24,915 bases of DNA, from the NCBI GenBank assembly GCA_039933635.1, contig JBDTNQ010000066.1, positions 1 through 24,915 on the forward strand, given 5' to 3'. The stretch is from JBDTNQ01 sp039933635 (GTDB taxonomy: Bacteria; Acidobacteriota; Vicinamibacteria; Vicinamibacterales; SCN-69-37). How positions within the stretch are numbered: position 1 is the stretch's first letter; every line of letters starts with the position of its first letter. This document shows, one piece after another, positions 1 to 7,955 of the stretch. The translations under genes were made by a program, and so were the position numbers. Under the pieces are notes generated by a model. The model was not told where the DNA came from, did not search any database, and was given only the letters and a program-made list of their open reading frames with translations.

Positions 1-577
1 CCTTGCGGCAGATCTTGTCGACCTCGTCGATGTAGATGATGCCCTGCTGCGCCTTTTCGATGTCGCCACCGGCGGCCTGCAGGAGCTTGAGGATGATGTT
101 CTCGACGTCCTCACCGACGTACCCGGCTTCGGTCAGCGTCGTCGCGTCCACGATCGTGAACGGCACGGAGAGCAGACGCGCGAGCGTCTGCGCCAGCAGC
201 GTCTTGCCGGTGCCCGTTGGCCCGATCAGCAGGATGTTCGACTTGATGAGCTCGACGTCGTGGCGGCCACGGGACTGCTTCTGGATCTCGAGGCGCTTGT
301 AGTGGTTGTAGACCGCGACCGCGAGCTTCTTCTTGGTCTGCTCCTGGCCGATGACGTACTCGTCCAGGAACTTCTTGATCTCCATCGGCATCGGCAGCGA
401 CGACCGCGTGCCGCGGTCGAACTTGCTGTCGTCGGCGATGATGTCGTTGCAGACTTCGACGCACTCGTCGCAGATGAAGACGGTCGGCCCGGCGATCAGC
501 TTGCGGACGTCGTTCTGATCCTTGTTGCAGAAGGAGCAGCGGAGGACTTCGTTTTCACCGGACTTCTTCGTGGTCAT
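1..577 (-). CDS. clpX: ATP-dependent Clp protease ATP-binding subunit ClpX (partial, C-terminus beyond window)
   Basis: This is the AAA+ unfoldase that recognises substrates and feeds them to ClpP. Only the first 192 residues lie in the window. The N-terminal zinc-binding domain is visible as two CXXC pairs (Cys14/17 and Cys36/39). It is followed by Walker A GPTGTGKT at about 119-126 and Walker B IIYIDEVDKI at about 180-189, all diagnostic of ClpX. The ATG at 577 is preceded on the minus strand by GAAGGGA at good spacing, which fixes the start. The gene lies 72 bp downstream of clpP in the same direction, the usual tig-clpP-clpX order, so co-transcription is likely. Nothing unusual is seen in the visible part. 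Confidence 0.97.
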   Translation of the reverse strand, partial: MTTKKSGENEVLRCSFCNKDQNDVRKLIAGPTVFICDECVEVCNDIIADDSKFDRGTRSSLPMPMEIKKFLDEYVIGQEQTKKKLAVAVYNHYKRLEIQKQSRGRHDVELIKSNILLIGPTGTGKTLLAQTLARLLSVPFTIVDATTLTEAGYVGEDVENIILKLLQAAGGDIEKAQQGIIYIDEVDKICRK

Positions 578-649
578 TGTCCCTTCTCGCGTGTCCACAT
601 CTATATCGGCTATGCCAGATAGAGGCGATAGCGGAGACCGCTCTGGACC

Positions 650-1252
650 TTACGCTCGACGGCTGAGGACATCGTCAATGATACCGTATTCCTTCGACTG
701 CACCGCGCCCAGGATGTAGTCCCGATCCGTGTCGTCTTTGATACGCGACAACGGCTGTCCGGTGTGCAGCGACAGGATTTCATTGAGCCGCTCGCGCATG
801 CGCAGGATTTCCTTCGCGTGGATGTCGATGTCGCTCGCCTGCCCCGACAAACCTGACATCAGCGGCTGGTGGATCAGTATGCGCGAGTTCGGCAGCGAAA
901 AGCGCTTGCCCTTCGCACCCGCCGCCAGCAGCACCGCGGCCATGGAGGCCGCCTGACCGATGCAGTACGTCGCCACATCCGGCTTGATGAACTGCATCGT
1001 GTCGTAAATGGCCAAACCCGCCGTAATCGACCCGCCCGGGGAGTTGATGTAGAGCAGGATGTCCCGTTCGGCGTCTTCCGCCTCGAGGAACAGCATCTGG
1101 GCGATCACAAGATTCGCCACCTGGTCGTCGATCGGCGTGCCGACGAAGATGATGCTGTCCTTGAGCAGCCGCGAGAAGATGTCGTACGCACGTTCGCCGC
1201 GGTTGGTCTGTTCGACCACCATCGGGATCAATTGAGCTCGGGAGTCAGGCAT
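650..1252 (-). CDS. clpP: ATP-dependent Clp protease proteolytic subunit ClpP
   Basis: This is the serine peptidase subunit that forms the double-heptamer degradation chamber and partners with the adjacent ClpX. The 200-residue product has the usual family length. The catalytic triad is visible: Ser103 in GQAASMAA, His128 in ILIHQP, and an Asp near 178 in DDTDRDY. The oligomerisation and active-site framing motifs INSPGGSITAG and YDTMQFIKPDV are intact. The ATG at 1252 has no strong Shine-Dalgarno sequence, but the N-terminus (LIPMVVEQTNRGERAYDI) matches the family, so the start is probably right. The protein sits between tig and clpX, with 133 bp upstream and 72 bp downstream. Confidence 0.97.
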   Translation of the reverse strand: MPDSRAQLIPMVVEQTNRGERAYDIFSRLLKDSIIFVGTPIDDQVANLVIAQMLFLEAEDAERDILLYINSPGGSITAGLAIYDTMQFIKPDVATYCIGQAASMAAVLLAAGAKGKRFSLPNSRILIHQPLMSGLSGQASDIDIHAKEILRMRERLNEILSLHTGQPLSRIKDDTDRDYILGAVQSKEYGIIDDVLSRRA

Positions 1253-1292
1253 AAAGAAGTGTAATGGGAGTGAGTGGGACCGGGATCACCCA

Positions 1293-1308
1293 AACGGGCG
1301 AGCCCGTT
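1293..1308. other. Short GC-rich inverted repeat between tig and clpP
   Basis: AACGGGC-GA-GCCCGTT is a perfect 7-bp inverted repeat with a minimal loop in the 133-bp gap between the tig stop and the clpP start. It has no following T-run, so it is not a classical terminator. It may be an mRNA processing or attenuation hairpin, or chance. The rest of the gap shows no recognisable feature. Confidence 0.3.
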
Positions 1309-1385
1309 GCGTGGATACTGGATCTATCGGATCCTCGCCGCCCTCGGACCATGCCTCAGGAGAGAAAGACGAAAAAACTGTGACG

Positions 1386-2717
1386 CTATGACGAGACCTG
1401 CGCGTGCTCGAGCAACCAGGTCATGGTCTTCTCGCGCCGGATGCCCGCGAGGAGACGCCCGATCGCGCCTTCCTTCTCCAGACGCGCCCGAATGGCCGCC
1501 GTCGTCCGTCCCGCGCGTTCGGCGAATTTCGTGATCTCCGCCTCGAGATCTTCCTCGGAGGCCGCAATCGACTCACGCTTCCCGATTTCGTCGAGCACCA
1601 GCGTGCTCTTGACCGTTTCGAGCGCCGAATCCCGCTGCCGTTCCCGGAAATCCTGCCAGTCGACGTTGACCTGCATCGGATCCAGGCCCTGCTCCATCAG
1701 GCGGCGCACGAACTCCTCGAGCCGCCGATCGACCTCTTGATCGACCAGCACGTCGGGCGCGACCGACAACCGTGACGAGAGCACCTGCAGCAGATCGTGC
1801 CGCACCTGGTGCTCGGCGTCGCCTTCGGCACCCTTCTGCAGGTCCTCGCGCACGCGATCACGCAAGGCCTCCATCGTTTCGACGTCGCTCACTTCCTTTG
1901 CAAAGTCATCGTCGAACGCGAGGAGTTCCTTGCGCCTGATGCCCTTGACCGTGACGTCGTAGTCGACCGTCGCGCCGCGGAGTTCCTCGACCTCGTACTC
2001 GGCGGGGAAGGTCACCGTGAACGACCGCTGATCATTGGCGGACGTGCCCGTCAGGTGTTCGTCGAAGCCGGGCGGATTCGCCGTCGCGCCGATCTCGACG
2101 GTGACGTTCTCCATCTTCTCGGGCTCGCTGTCCTTGTCGGCGCCCTCGGGCAGCGCCGCCTCGCCCGGAAGCGCGATCAAGCGCGCGCGGCGCGTGCGCG
2201 TCAGGTCCAGCAGCAGCGTGTCCCCGGCCGCGGCGGGACGATCTTCGACCGGCTGCCAACGTGCGTGTCGTTCACGCAACTGCTCGAGCGCGCGATCGAC
2301 GGCGCCCACCTCGAGTACGGCCGGCGGCTTCCGCAGCGCCAGGCCCGTGTACTCGCCCGGATTGATCGGCGGCAACGTCTCGACGTCCGCCCCGAACGTC
2401 AGGGGCTGCCCTTCTTCCAGGACCACGTCCTTAATGTCGGGTGCCACGATGGGCTCGACGCCGCGCTCGCGCAGGGCGGTGCCCACCAGCCGGGGAATCA
2501 GGTCGTGCGCCACGTCGTGCAGAATCTGGTCCTTGTAGCGCTGCTTGACGACGCGGGCCGGAACTTTGCCGGGCCGGAACCCCGGCACCTTCGCCGATTT
2601 CGTGTAGCTCTGGGCGACACGGTCGATCTCAGCGGCGACGACTTCCGGCGGGACTTCGAACGACAGATGCTTGCGGGTCTCAGAGACCTCGGTGAACTCA
2701 GTCTTCATCAGGGACAT
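1386..2717 (-). CDS. tig: Trigger factor, ribosome-associated chaperone
   Basis: This is the nascent-chain chaperone that docks at the ribosomal exit tunnel. The 443-residue product carries the ribosome-binding signature GFRPGKVP at 46-53, a PPIase-like domain at about 155-258, and the long helical C-terminal chaperone arms. I chose the ATG at 2717 (MSLMKTEF) because GAAGGCGG lies just upstream and because the frame further upstream is low-complexity repeat DNA. The ATG at 2708 is an alternative. The PPIase domain is unusual: after GDTLLLDLTRT, the segment that normally carries DGxxFEGG is replaced by a longer acidic linker (about 177-202), and the usual FIPGFE is NPPGFDE. Prolyl isomerase activity may therefore be weak or absent, while the chaperone role should persist. 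It is the first gene of the tig-clpP-clpX cluster. Confidence 0.95.
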   Translation of the reverse strand: MSLMKTEFTEVSETRKHLSFEVPPEVVAAEIDRVAQSYTKSAKVPGFRPGKVPARVVKQRYKDQILHDVAHDLIPRLVGTALRERGVEPIVAPDIKDVVLEEGQPLTFGADVETLPPINPGEYTGLALRKPPAVLEVGAVDRALEQLRERHARWQPVEDRPAAAGDTLLLDLTRTRRARLIALPGEAALPEGADKDSEPEKMENVTVEIGATANPPGFDEHLTGTSANDQRSFTVTFPAEYEVEELRGATVDYDVTVKGIRRKELLAFDDDFAKEVSDVETMEALRDRVREDLQKGAEGDAEHQVRHDLLQVLSSRLSVAPDVLVDQEVDRRLEEFVRRLMEQGLDPMQVNVDWQDFRERQRDSALETVKSTLVLDEIGKRESIAASEEDLEAEITKFAERAGRTTAAIRARLEKEGAIGRLLAGIRREKTMTWLLEHAQVSS

Positions 2718-2829
2718 TATGTCCGCCTTCACGGCTTCGCCGCTACGGCGAACGGTTGCCGGCAGGTGTGGTCCGCGGAGGCCCTTTACCGTCCGCGCAA
2801 CCCCGGACTTTCCGCGGTGCCCCGACCGT

Positions 2830-2861
2830 CCGTGGCGCCCCGGACCGTCAGGTCCGGGGCA
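2830..2861. repeat. Palindromic repeat copy (REP-like) upstream of tig
   Basis: Positions 2837-2860 form a perfect 10-bp stem, GCCCCGGACC / GGTCCGGGGC, around a GTCA loop. The 32-nt block 2830-2861 matches 13658-13689 at 30 of 32 positions, so this is a dispersed repeat and not a gene-specific terminator. It occupies the 193-bp gap between tig and the flavin monooxygenase. The rest of the gap (2718-2829) is GC-rich and contains weaker similarity to the same element, but no gene that I can support. Confidence 0.75.
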
Positions 2862-2910
2862 AGATTGAGCGCGGCCAGCGTAAGCCCTTCGGGCCGTTCC
2901 GGACCAGGCG

Positions 2911-3897
2911 CTAGGGCAGCGAGTCGCGGACCTCTGCCGTGATTTCGTAGGACCGCAGCCGAGCCGCATGGTCGAACATCGTCGACGTGATGATCAGCTC
3001 GTCCGGCTCGGTCAGCGCGCGAAACGCCGAAATGTCGTGCCGAACCCTCTCGGCGGATCCGATCGCCGCGTACGCCAGAACGTCGTTCAGGATGGACGCC
3101 CCGTGCGCATCAAGGTTCTCGCGATAGCCCCGCAGAGGCGGTGGCAGTGGCATAGGACGACCGGAACGGACGGCGACAAACGCCTGCTGCACGGAGGTGG
3201 CGAGGAGCCGCGCCTCGTCGTCTGTGTCGGCGGCCACGACGGTGAGTCCCAGCATCACGTACGGACGTGCGAGCTGGTCGGAGGGACGGAACCGAGCGCG
3301 GTAGATCCCCACCGCCTGCACCATATGGGCGGGGGCGAAGTGCGACGCGAACGCGAATGGGAGTCCCAGCGCGGCCGCGACCTGGGCGCCAAAGACGCTC
3401 GAGCCCAGGATCCAGATCGGCACGGACAGGCCTAACCCCGGAATGGCCCTGACGGGCTGCGTGCCTCTGAAGTACCCGATGAGCTCCTGCACGTCACGAG
3501 GGAATTCCTCCGGATCGCTCGAGAGGTTGCGCCGCAGTGCGTGCGCGGTCATCTGGTCCGATCCGGGCGCGCGGCCGAGTCCGAGATCGATGCGACCGGG
3601 ATGCAGGGACTCGAGGCTTCCAAACTGCTCGGCAATCACCAGCGGCGAGTGATTGGGCAGCATGATGCCGCCGGCACCCACGCGGATCGTGGCCGTCCCG
3701 CCGGCGATATGGCCGATGACGACGGCCGTGGCCGCGCTGGCGATGCCCGGCATGCCGTGGTGTTCGGCCAGCCAGAATCGGCGATAGCCCCAGCGTTCAG
3801 CGTGTTGGGCAAGATCCAGCGAAGTACGGAACGCCTGCGCTGCGTTCGAGCCGGCGATGATGGGCGAGAGATCGAGGACGGAAAAAACAGGAGGCAT
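2911..3897 (-). CDS. LLM class flavin-dependent oxidoreductase (MsnO8/YhbW-like)
   Basis: This is a predicted FMN/F420-type monooxygenase of the bacterial luciferase superfamily, 328 residues long, the usual size. Visible family features are the N-terminal strand VFSVLDLSPI, the segment GYRRFWLAEHHGMPGIASAA, the cofactor-region motif IRVGAGGIMLPNHSPL, and RIDLGLGRAPGSD. These place it in the 'luciferase family oxidoreductase, group 1' set that includes E. coli YhbW. The substrate cannot be deduced. The start is the ATG at 3897; the frame stays open upstream but then runs through the tRNA-Leu gene, so the longer version is excluded. No clear Shine-Dalgarno sequence is present. The gene begins 25 nt downstream of the tRNA on the same strand and may be read from the same transcript. 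Confidence 0.88.
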   Translation of the reverse strand: MPPVFSVLDLSPIIAGSNAAQAFRTSLDLAQHAERWGYRRFWLAEHHGMPGIASAATAVVIGHIAGGTATIRVGAGGIMLPNHSPLVIAEQFGSLESLHPGRIDLGLGRAPGSDQMTAHALRRNLSSDPEEFPRDVQELIGYFRGTQPVRAIPGLGLSVPIWILGSSVFGAQVAAALGLPFAFASHFAPAHMVQAVGIYRARFRPSDQLARPYVMLGLTVVAADTDDEARLLATSVQQAFVAVRSGRPMPLPPPLRGYRENLDAHGASILNDVLAYAAIGSAERVRHDISAFRALTEPDELIITSTMFDHAARLRSYEITAEVRDSLP

Positions 3898-3922
3898 GGC
3901 GTGGTGGCGAGTCGCGGGTCTT

Positions 3923-4009
3923 TGGTGCGAAAGGGGGGAGTCGAACCCCCAAGGCCTTTCGGCCACCGGATCCTAAGTCCGGCGCGTCTGCCAGTTCCGC
4001 CACTTTCGC
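3923..4009 (-). tRNA. tRNA-Leu, anticodon UAG
   Basis: Read on the minus strand, the 87-nt sequence folds as a class II tRNA. It has acceptor arm GCGAAAG / CTTTCGC, anticodon stem CCGGA / TCCGG with loop CTTAGGA (anticodon TAG, plus-strand 3973-3975), a long variable arm GGCC-GAAA-GGCC, and a T arm GGGGG-TTCGACT-CCCCC. The discriminator A and a genomically encoded CCA (3923-3925) follow. The long variable arm together with anticodon UAG identifies leucine. It sits 22 nt after the DUF5916 stop and 25 nt before the oxidoreductase start. Confidence 0.97.
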
Positions 4010-4031
4010 GTGCAGAAAGCGTAACGCGGAT

Positions 4032-6602
4032 CTAGAAATCAAACCACCGGCTGATCTTGAGGAGGAAGGTGCTGTCCGCCGGGGCATTGAAGGCGGCGCC
4101 GAGGTCGCGCGTCAGCCGGAGGTCGCCCCGATTCTCGAAGTCGCCGCGGCCCTGTTGCCAAACCGCGAAGAGGGCCGAGCCGGGGCGATATTCCCAGCGG
4201 AGCACATTGGTCATGCGGAAGGAGCGTACGCGGAAGTCGGGGCTGTCGCCGCTGTAGGCGTAGGGCGCGTAGCGATCTTCATACGCGGCGGCCCGGCCGT
4301 TCGTGAGTTCCTTGAAACCCGTGTAGGCGCCAGCCGAGACGAATGGCCGGGCGTAGACCTGAATCGTGAGCGTCGGACGAATCGTGTAGTTCACGCGGAG
4401 CGTGAGGCTCACCGTTTTCTGCGCCAGATGGCCGAACACGTACCGCGTGCGCTCGCCGACGTCCTCGTTCGCAATCCACTGGCTGTCGTCCGTATTGCGG
4501 CTGAAGTCGACCGACACGCCCGTCGAGATGGCGGTGCTCGGCCGGAGCGTGAAGCCGTTCGAGGCGTCCCAGTTGGAGGACCCGTGCTGGTTGTTGTACC
4601 AGTCCCAGCTCAGGTTCCAGGTCACAAACTTGCGGTTGTCCGTGTCCAGATAGCCCCAGCCGTTGATGTTGCCGGGCCGCAAGGCGCCCGGCCCGCCGCG
4701 CGTGCGCCGGTCGTCGAACGTCTGGCCGTTCACATTGAAGCCCGAGCCGATGCTCCAGTCGTTCGTGAAGGTCCAGTGCGAGTTGAGGTTGCCGCCGCGA
4801 TCGAGCCAGTCGCCATCGAAGTTCCACCCGGCCCACTGGTTGAAGTTGATGTTCTTGCGTTTGACCTTGCCCTTCGGCACGTCGTTTCTGATCTGGAACC
4901 AGGCTTCCTGCCACACTTGATCGGCGCGCGACCTGAATCCCAGGTCGTTCACCTCGAAGCCGGGCGATCGGTAGCCGCTGTTGACGTTGAACCGCGTTTT
5001 CGTGCCGCTGATCTTGCTCAGACTGATCGAGCCTGCCTGCCCATCGAGCGCCGTCCGCGTGGGATCGTAGGTCAGGCCCGTGGCGTCCGGCCGTTGCAGG
5101 CTGTGCACGTTGCTCGTCTGGACCCGATCGATCGCCTCGGCGCTGCCGCGCACGGTGCTGGCGGTCCAGGCGCCGGTCAGGCTGTAACGTCCCTTGCCAA
5201 AGCGCCAGTCGCCGTCGACGTCGCCGACAAACGCTGACTTCGGCAGAAACGTCAGCTCGTTCTTTAACGATCGCTGCGTGCTCGTCATCATCACGCTCAA
5301 CCTCGAGTTGTTCGTGAACTCACGACTGACGCGCGCCACCGAATAGTTAGTCAGCGGCTCGACGGGTGTCGTCCCAATCGGCAGACCTGATCCAGCCGTC
5401 ACACGGGCATCTTCCTCCGACGTGACGGCGTGCAAGGCGCCGACGGCAAACCTGCCAACCTTGCCCGTCAGTTTGGCGGCGGCGAGGATCGTCGTGTTGG
5501 CCGGCTGATCCGAAAATCCCCCGTCGGGCGCGTCCGCGAATCGTTGCGGCGACCGCCCGATACGGCGCGAGTAAAAGAGGTCGTTGTAGGAGAGGTTGCC
5601 CGACCCTTCGACGAAGAACGGCCGGCGCTCGGAAAAGTAGGTTTCGAAGCTGCCGAGGTTCACGACCGCAGGATCGGCCTCGACTTGTCCGAAGTCCGGG
5701 TTCACCGTCCCGCTCAAGGTCAGGCCCGGCGCCACCTGATACTTCATGTCGAGCCCCATCGTGGCGCCTGGATTCGGGGACGAGCGCAGCGGATCGCCCG
5801 CTGGCACCGGAGACGTCTGCACCTGCCCGAGCACGAACGGCATCACCTCGAGCCGCTTCTGCGGGCCCGTGCGCTGCACGCCGCGCAAATCCCCGAACGA
5901 CGACACGAACCCGCTTGCGCTGTGCGCGAGCAACGGCCAGGTCGACGTCTCATTCAAGTGCGCGACCGTGCGCATCGCGGCGAAGCCGAGTGCGTCCACA
6001 TCGCCGCCGCGAAAGCGCAGCTGCGAGAACGGAATCCGGTACTCGGCCTGCCAACCCGTCGCGGTGCGGCGGGTCACGACGTCCCAGACGGCATCCCAGC
6101 TGTCGTCGGAGTTCGTGTCGTTGTACCAATAGCGGTCCTTCTTCACACCGGCCACGTTTACCCCGAACTCGAACGCGGTGCGCTTGTCGTGAAACGAGTC
6201 GATGATCACCGACACCCAGTCCGACGGCGACGAATCATCGCGCCGCGTGAGGAGGCCGCGCAGCGAGTTGGCATCCGGTTCGGTCGCCGTCACCGCGATG
6301 TACAGCGACGTGTGATCAAAGGCCACCTGCACGCGCGTCGCGTGCGAGGCTGGGGCGCCTTCGTGGGGATCGCGCTGGAGGAACTCCGCCACGCTCGCGG
6401 CGTGTGCCCAGACGGTGTCGCTCAAATCGCCGTCCACTTTGACGTCGAGCGTGCCCGTTGAGAGGGCCAGCGCGTCGAGCGTCATGGCCGCGGCCGGGAC
6501 GGAGGGAGATGAGACACGAGGGCTACCCGCCACACGCGTGACGAGCAACACGGCGATCGCCGCGCATGAGCCGACGAGTCCGACGTACCGTCTCAACCTC
6601 AC
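4032..6602 (-). CDS. DUF5916 family outer-membrane protein with N-terminal CBM9-like domain
   Basis: This is a large exported protein of about 856 residues. A Sec signal peptide is visible (RLRRYVG followed by a hydrophobic run ending near VAGS). Next comes a carbohydrate-binding-module-9-like domain at roughly 40-210, with VDGDLSDTVWAHA, then VQVAFDHTSLYIAV and IIDSFHDKRTAFEF. The remainder reads as alternating beta strands and ends in ISRWFDF, with the terminal Phe typical of BAM-inserted barrels. This architecture matches DUF5916 proteins. Their role is not established; polysaccharide-related binding or transport is inferred only from the CBM9-like domain. I prefer the GTG at 6602, which has GGAGG just upstream and opens directly onto the signal peptide. 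An upstream GTG at 6647 is possible. The gene is followed after 22 nt by tRNA-Leu on the same strand. Confidence 0.85.
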   Translation of the reverse strand: MRLRRYVGLVGSCAAIAVLLVTRVAGSPRVSSPSVPAAAMTLDALALSTGTLDVKVDGDLSDTVWAHAASVAEFLQRDPHEGAPASHATRVQVAFDHTSLYIAVTATEPDANSLRGLLTRRDDSSPSDWVSVIIDSFHDKRTAFEFGVNVAGVKKDRYWYNDTNSDDSWDAVWDVVTRRTATGWQAEYRIPFSQLRFRGGDVDALGFAAMRTVAHLNETSTWPLLAHSASGFVSSFGDLRGVQRTGPQKRLEVMPFVLGQVQTSPVPAGDPLRSSPNPGATMGLDMKYQVAPGLTLSGTVNPDFGQVEADPAVVNLGSFETYFSERRPFFVEGSGNLSYNDLFYSRRIGRSPQRFADAPDGGFSDQPANTTILAAAKLTGKVGRFAVGALHAVTSEEDARVTAGSGLPIGTTPVEPLTNYSVARVSREFTNNSRLSVMMTSTQRSLKNELTFLPKSAFVGDVDGDWRFGKGRYSLTGAWTASTVRGSAEAIDRVQTSNVHSLQRPDATGLTYDPTRTALDGQAGSISLSKISGTKTRFNVNSGYRSPGFEVNDLGFRSRADQVWQEAWFQIRNDVPKGKVKRKNINFNQWAGWNFDGDWLDRGGNLNSHWTFTNDWSIGSGFNVNGQTFDDRRTRGGPGALRPGNINGWGYLDTDNRKFVTWNLSWDWYNNQHGSSNWDASNGFTLRPSTAISTGVSVDFSRNTDDSQWIANEDVGERTRYVFGHLAQKTVSLTLRVNYTIRPTLTIQVYARPFVSAGAYTGFKELTNGRAAAYEDRYAPYAYSGDSPDFRVRSFRMTNVLRWEYRPGSALFAVWQQGRGDFENRGDLRLTRDLGAAFNAPADSTFLLKISRWFDF

Positions 6603-6722
6603 CTTGCCTCCAGGGAACAGCCAGATCGAAAGAAAGCCCCAACACACACGACATCGTCACCCGCCTCTTCGTTAACACTCCGTCGGCGGCAAAGTTGCGA
6701 GTGAGATGGCGGACCCGTCCGG

Positions 6723-6736
6723 CGTCTGTTCAGACG
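6723..6736. other. Inverted repeat CGTCTG-TT-CAGACG between the WYL regulator and DUF5916 gene
   Basis: This perfect 6-bp inverted repeat lies in the 198-bp gap downstream of the WYL regulator stop and upstream of the DUF5916 start. It could be a terminator stem without a T-run or an operator half-site pair; the sequence does not decide. Nothing else recognisable is seen in 6603-6800 apart from the DUF5916 ribosome-binding site. Confidence 0.3.
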
Positions 6737-6800
6737 GCTGCAGGCGGGTTTGGTTGGCTTAGACGAGAAACGAGGGAGGAGGGTTGATGACCTGCGTCGT

Positions 6801-7781
6801 TCAGTACTGCGCGGCGGCCTGGCGGCACTCGTCCGCGATCGACCGCGCGAGTGTCTCGGGACGCAGCACCCGGGCTGACGCGCCAAATCCCAGCAGCCAA
6901 TTTCGTAGCGCCGAGTCGTTGGAGACGTCGAGCGTCATCTTCACGCTGCCGTCAGGCTGATCCTCCAGGACCTGCGACTCGTGCCACACGCGGCCGCGCA
7001 CGACCATGGCGACTCGCGGCGCGAACAGGATTTCGATTCGCTCGGGCTCGCCCCAGAAGACGCCCATCGACGATCGAAACAAATCGGCCGGAAGGTCGCG
7101 CGTCTTCTTGAACGCCTCCTCGGTCACCGACAGTCGCTCGATGCGCTCCGCCGCGAAGGTCCGGAACTCGTCGTACGCCGGCACCCACGCGATCAGGTAG
7201 AGACCGCCTTGGGCAAGAGCGAGCCGGTACGGCTGTACCGTGTAGGACTTGGAGCGGTTACTCGCCGCCGAGAAATAGCGCATCTCCACGATCCGCCGAT
7301 CCCGCGCGGCCTCGAACAGCCGCCGCGTGACGCCGACCAGGCCGGCGGCCGATCGACTGTCGGCACGCGGGCCGGTCTTCGCGGAGATGACTTCCGGCAG
7401 CGTGGACAGAAACTCCCGCATGCGCGGGTTCAGCGCCTGCTCGATCTTGGCGAACGCGGCCCGCAACTCGTCAGCCAGCGGCCAACCGGAGAGTCCCTCG
7501 ACCACGGTCCGGCTCAGATAGAGAGCGGCCACGTCCGCGACCGACAGTCCCTCCTGCACCGCCCGGAACGGGGAGGCATCCAGCCGCCAGCGTTTGGTCT
7601 CGTTTTCCTCGCCTTCGTCATACACCGCGAATCCGGCCTCCTGGAGCGCCTGGAGGTCCCGGCGAATCGTCCTGGTGGAGACGTGGACTTTTTTCGCCAG
7701 CTCGTGGATGGTTACGCCCGTACGGCGGGCCTCCACCTCACGCAGAATCTGCCATTGTCGAATGACTTCAGCATTTCGCAT
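6801..7781 (-). CDS. WYL domain-containing helix-turn-helix transcriptional regulator
   Basis: This is a 326-residue regulator. The N-terminal winged helix-turn-helix (about 1-65) shows the DeoR/HTH_11 pattern VTIHELAKKVHVSTRTIRRD. A WYL ligand-sensing domain follows at about 145-215, with its core seen as YTVQPYRLALAQGGLYLIAW (the WYL triplet is LYL here). A C-terminal WCX-type extension ends in RPETLARSIADECR. Family members bind nucleic-acid or nucleotide-related ligands and control varied genes, including DNA-damage and phage-defence systems. No defence genes are adjacent here, so a metabolic or general role is equally likely. It is divergent from the small gene at 7956 across 174 bp, so that gene or its own promoter is the obvious candidate target. 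The ATG at 7781 has only a weak ribosome-binding site. Confidence 0.92.
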   Translation of the reverse strand: MRNAEVIRQWQILREVEARRTGVTIHELAKKVHVSTRTIRRDLQALQEAGFAVYDEGEENETKRWRLDASPFRAVQEGLSVADVAALYLSRTVVEGLSGWPLADELRAAFAKIEQALNPRMREFLSTLPEVISAKTGPRADSRSAAGLVGVTRRLFEAARDRRIVEMRYFSAASNRSKSYTVQPYRLALAQGGLYLIAWVPAYDEFRTFAAERIERLSVTEEAFKKTRDLPADLFRSSMGVFWGEPERIEILFAPRVAMVVRGRVWHESQVLEDQPDGSVKMTLDVSNDSALRNWLLGFGASARVLRPETLARSIADECRQAAAQY

Positions 7782-7925
7782 TGATGGGGCTAAGTCCTTC
7801 TATGCCAACTGTTTGACGTGAAAATATCTGCCAAATTGCGCGCTGCGGTGCAACTTTGCGCACAGTACGGCCGTAACCTTGCATAGATGCCTGCGCAGAG
7901 GGCGTGACCTCCGTTGTCACATGCC

Positions 7926-7949
7926 CCTCCTAGACTCGAGAGCAGGAGG
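7926..7949 (+). promoter_or_regulatory. Strong Shine-Dalgarno paired with an upstream complementary CCTCCT
   Basis: AGGAGG (7944-7949) lies 6 nt before the ATG at 7956 and is a full-strength ribosome-binding site. CCTCCT (7926-7931) is its exact reverse complement, leaving a 12-nt loop that contains the palindrome CTCGAG. In the mRNA this would form a hairpin hiding the ribosome-binding site, a layout seen in translational switches. Six base pairs is short, so chance is possible. Confidence 0.45.
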
Positions 7950-7955
7950 TAATCC

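Noticed and set aside
1797..2942. Long plus-strand open frame (381 codons) opposite trigger factor
   Set aside because: It is a high-GC antisense shadow of tig with an arginine/histidine-rich, non-globular composition and no homology; tig on the other strand is unambiguous.
3898..3966. N-terminal extension of the flavin oxidoreductase
   Set aside because: The extension overlaps the tRNA-Leu gene and has no family similarity; the ATG at 3897 gives the normal N-terminus.
4155..5237. Long plus-strand open frame opposite the DUF5916 gene (and a second at 5430-6461)
   Set aside because: These are antisense shadows rich in Arg, Val and Ala without recognisable domains; the minus-strand protein has a signal peptide, a CBM9-like domain and a barrel end.
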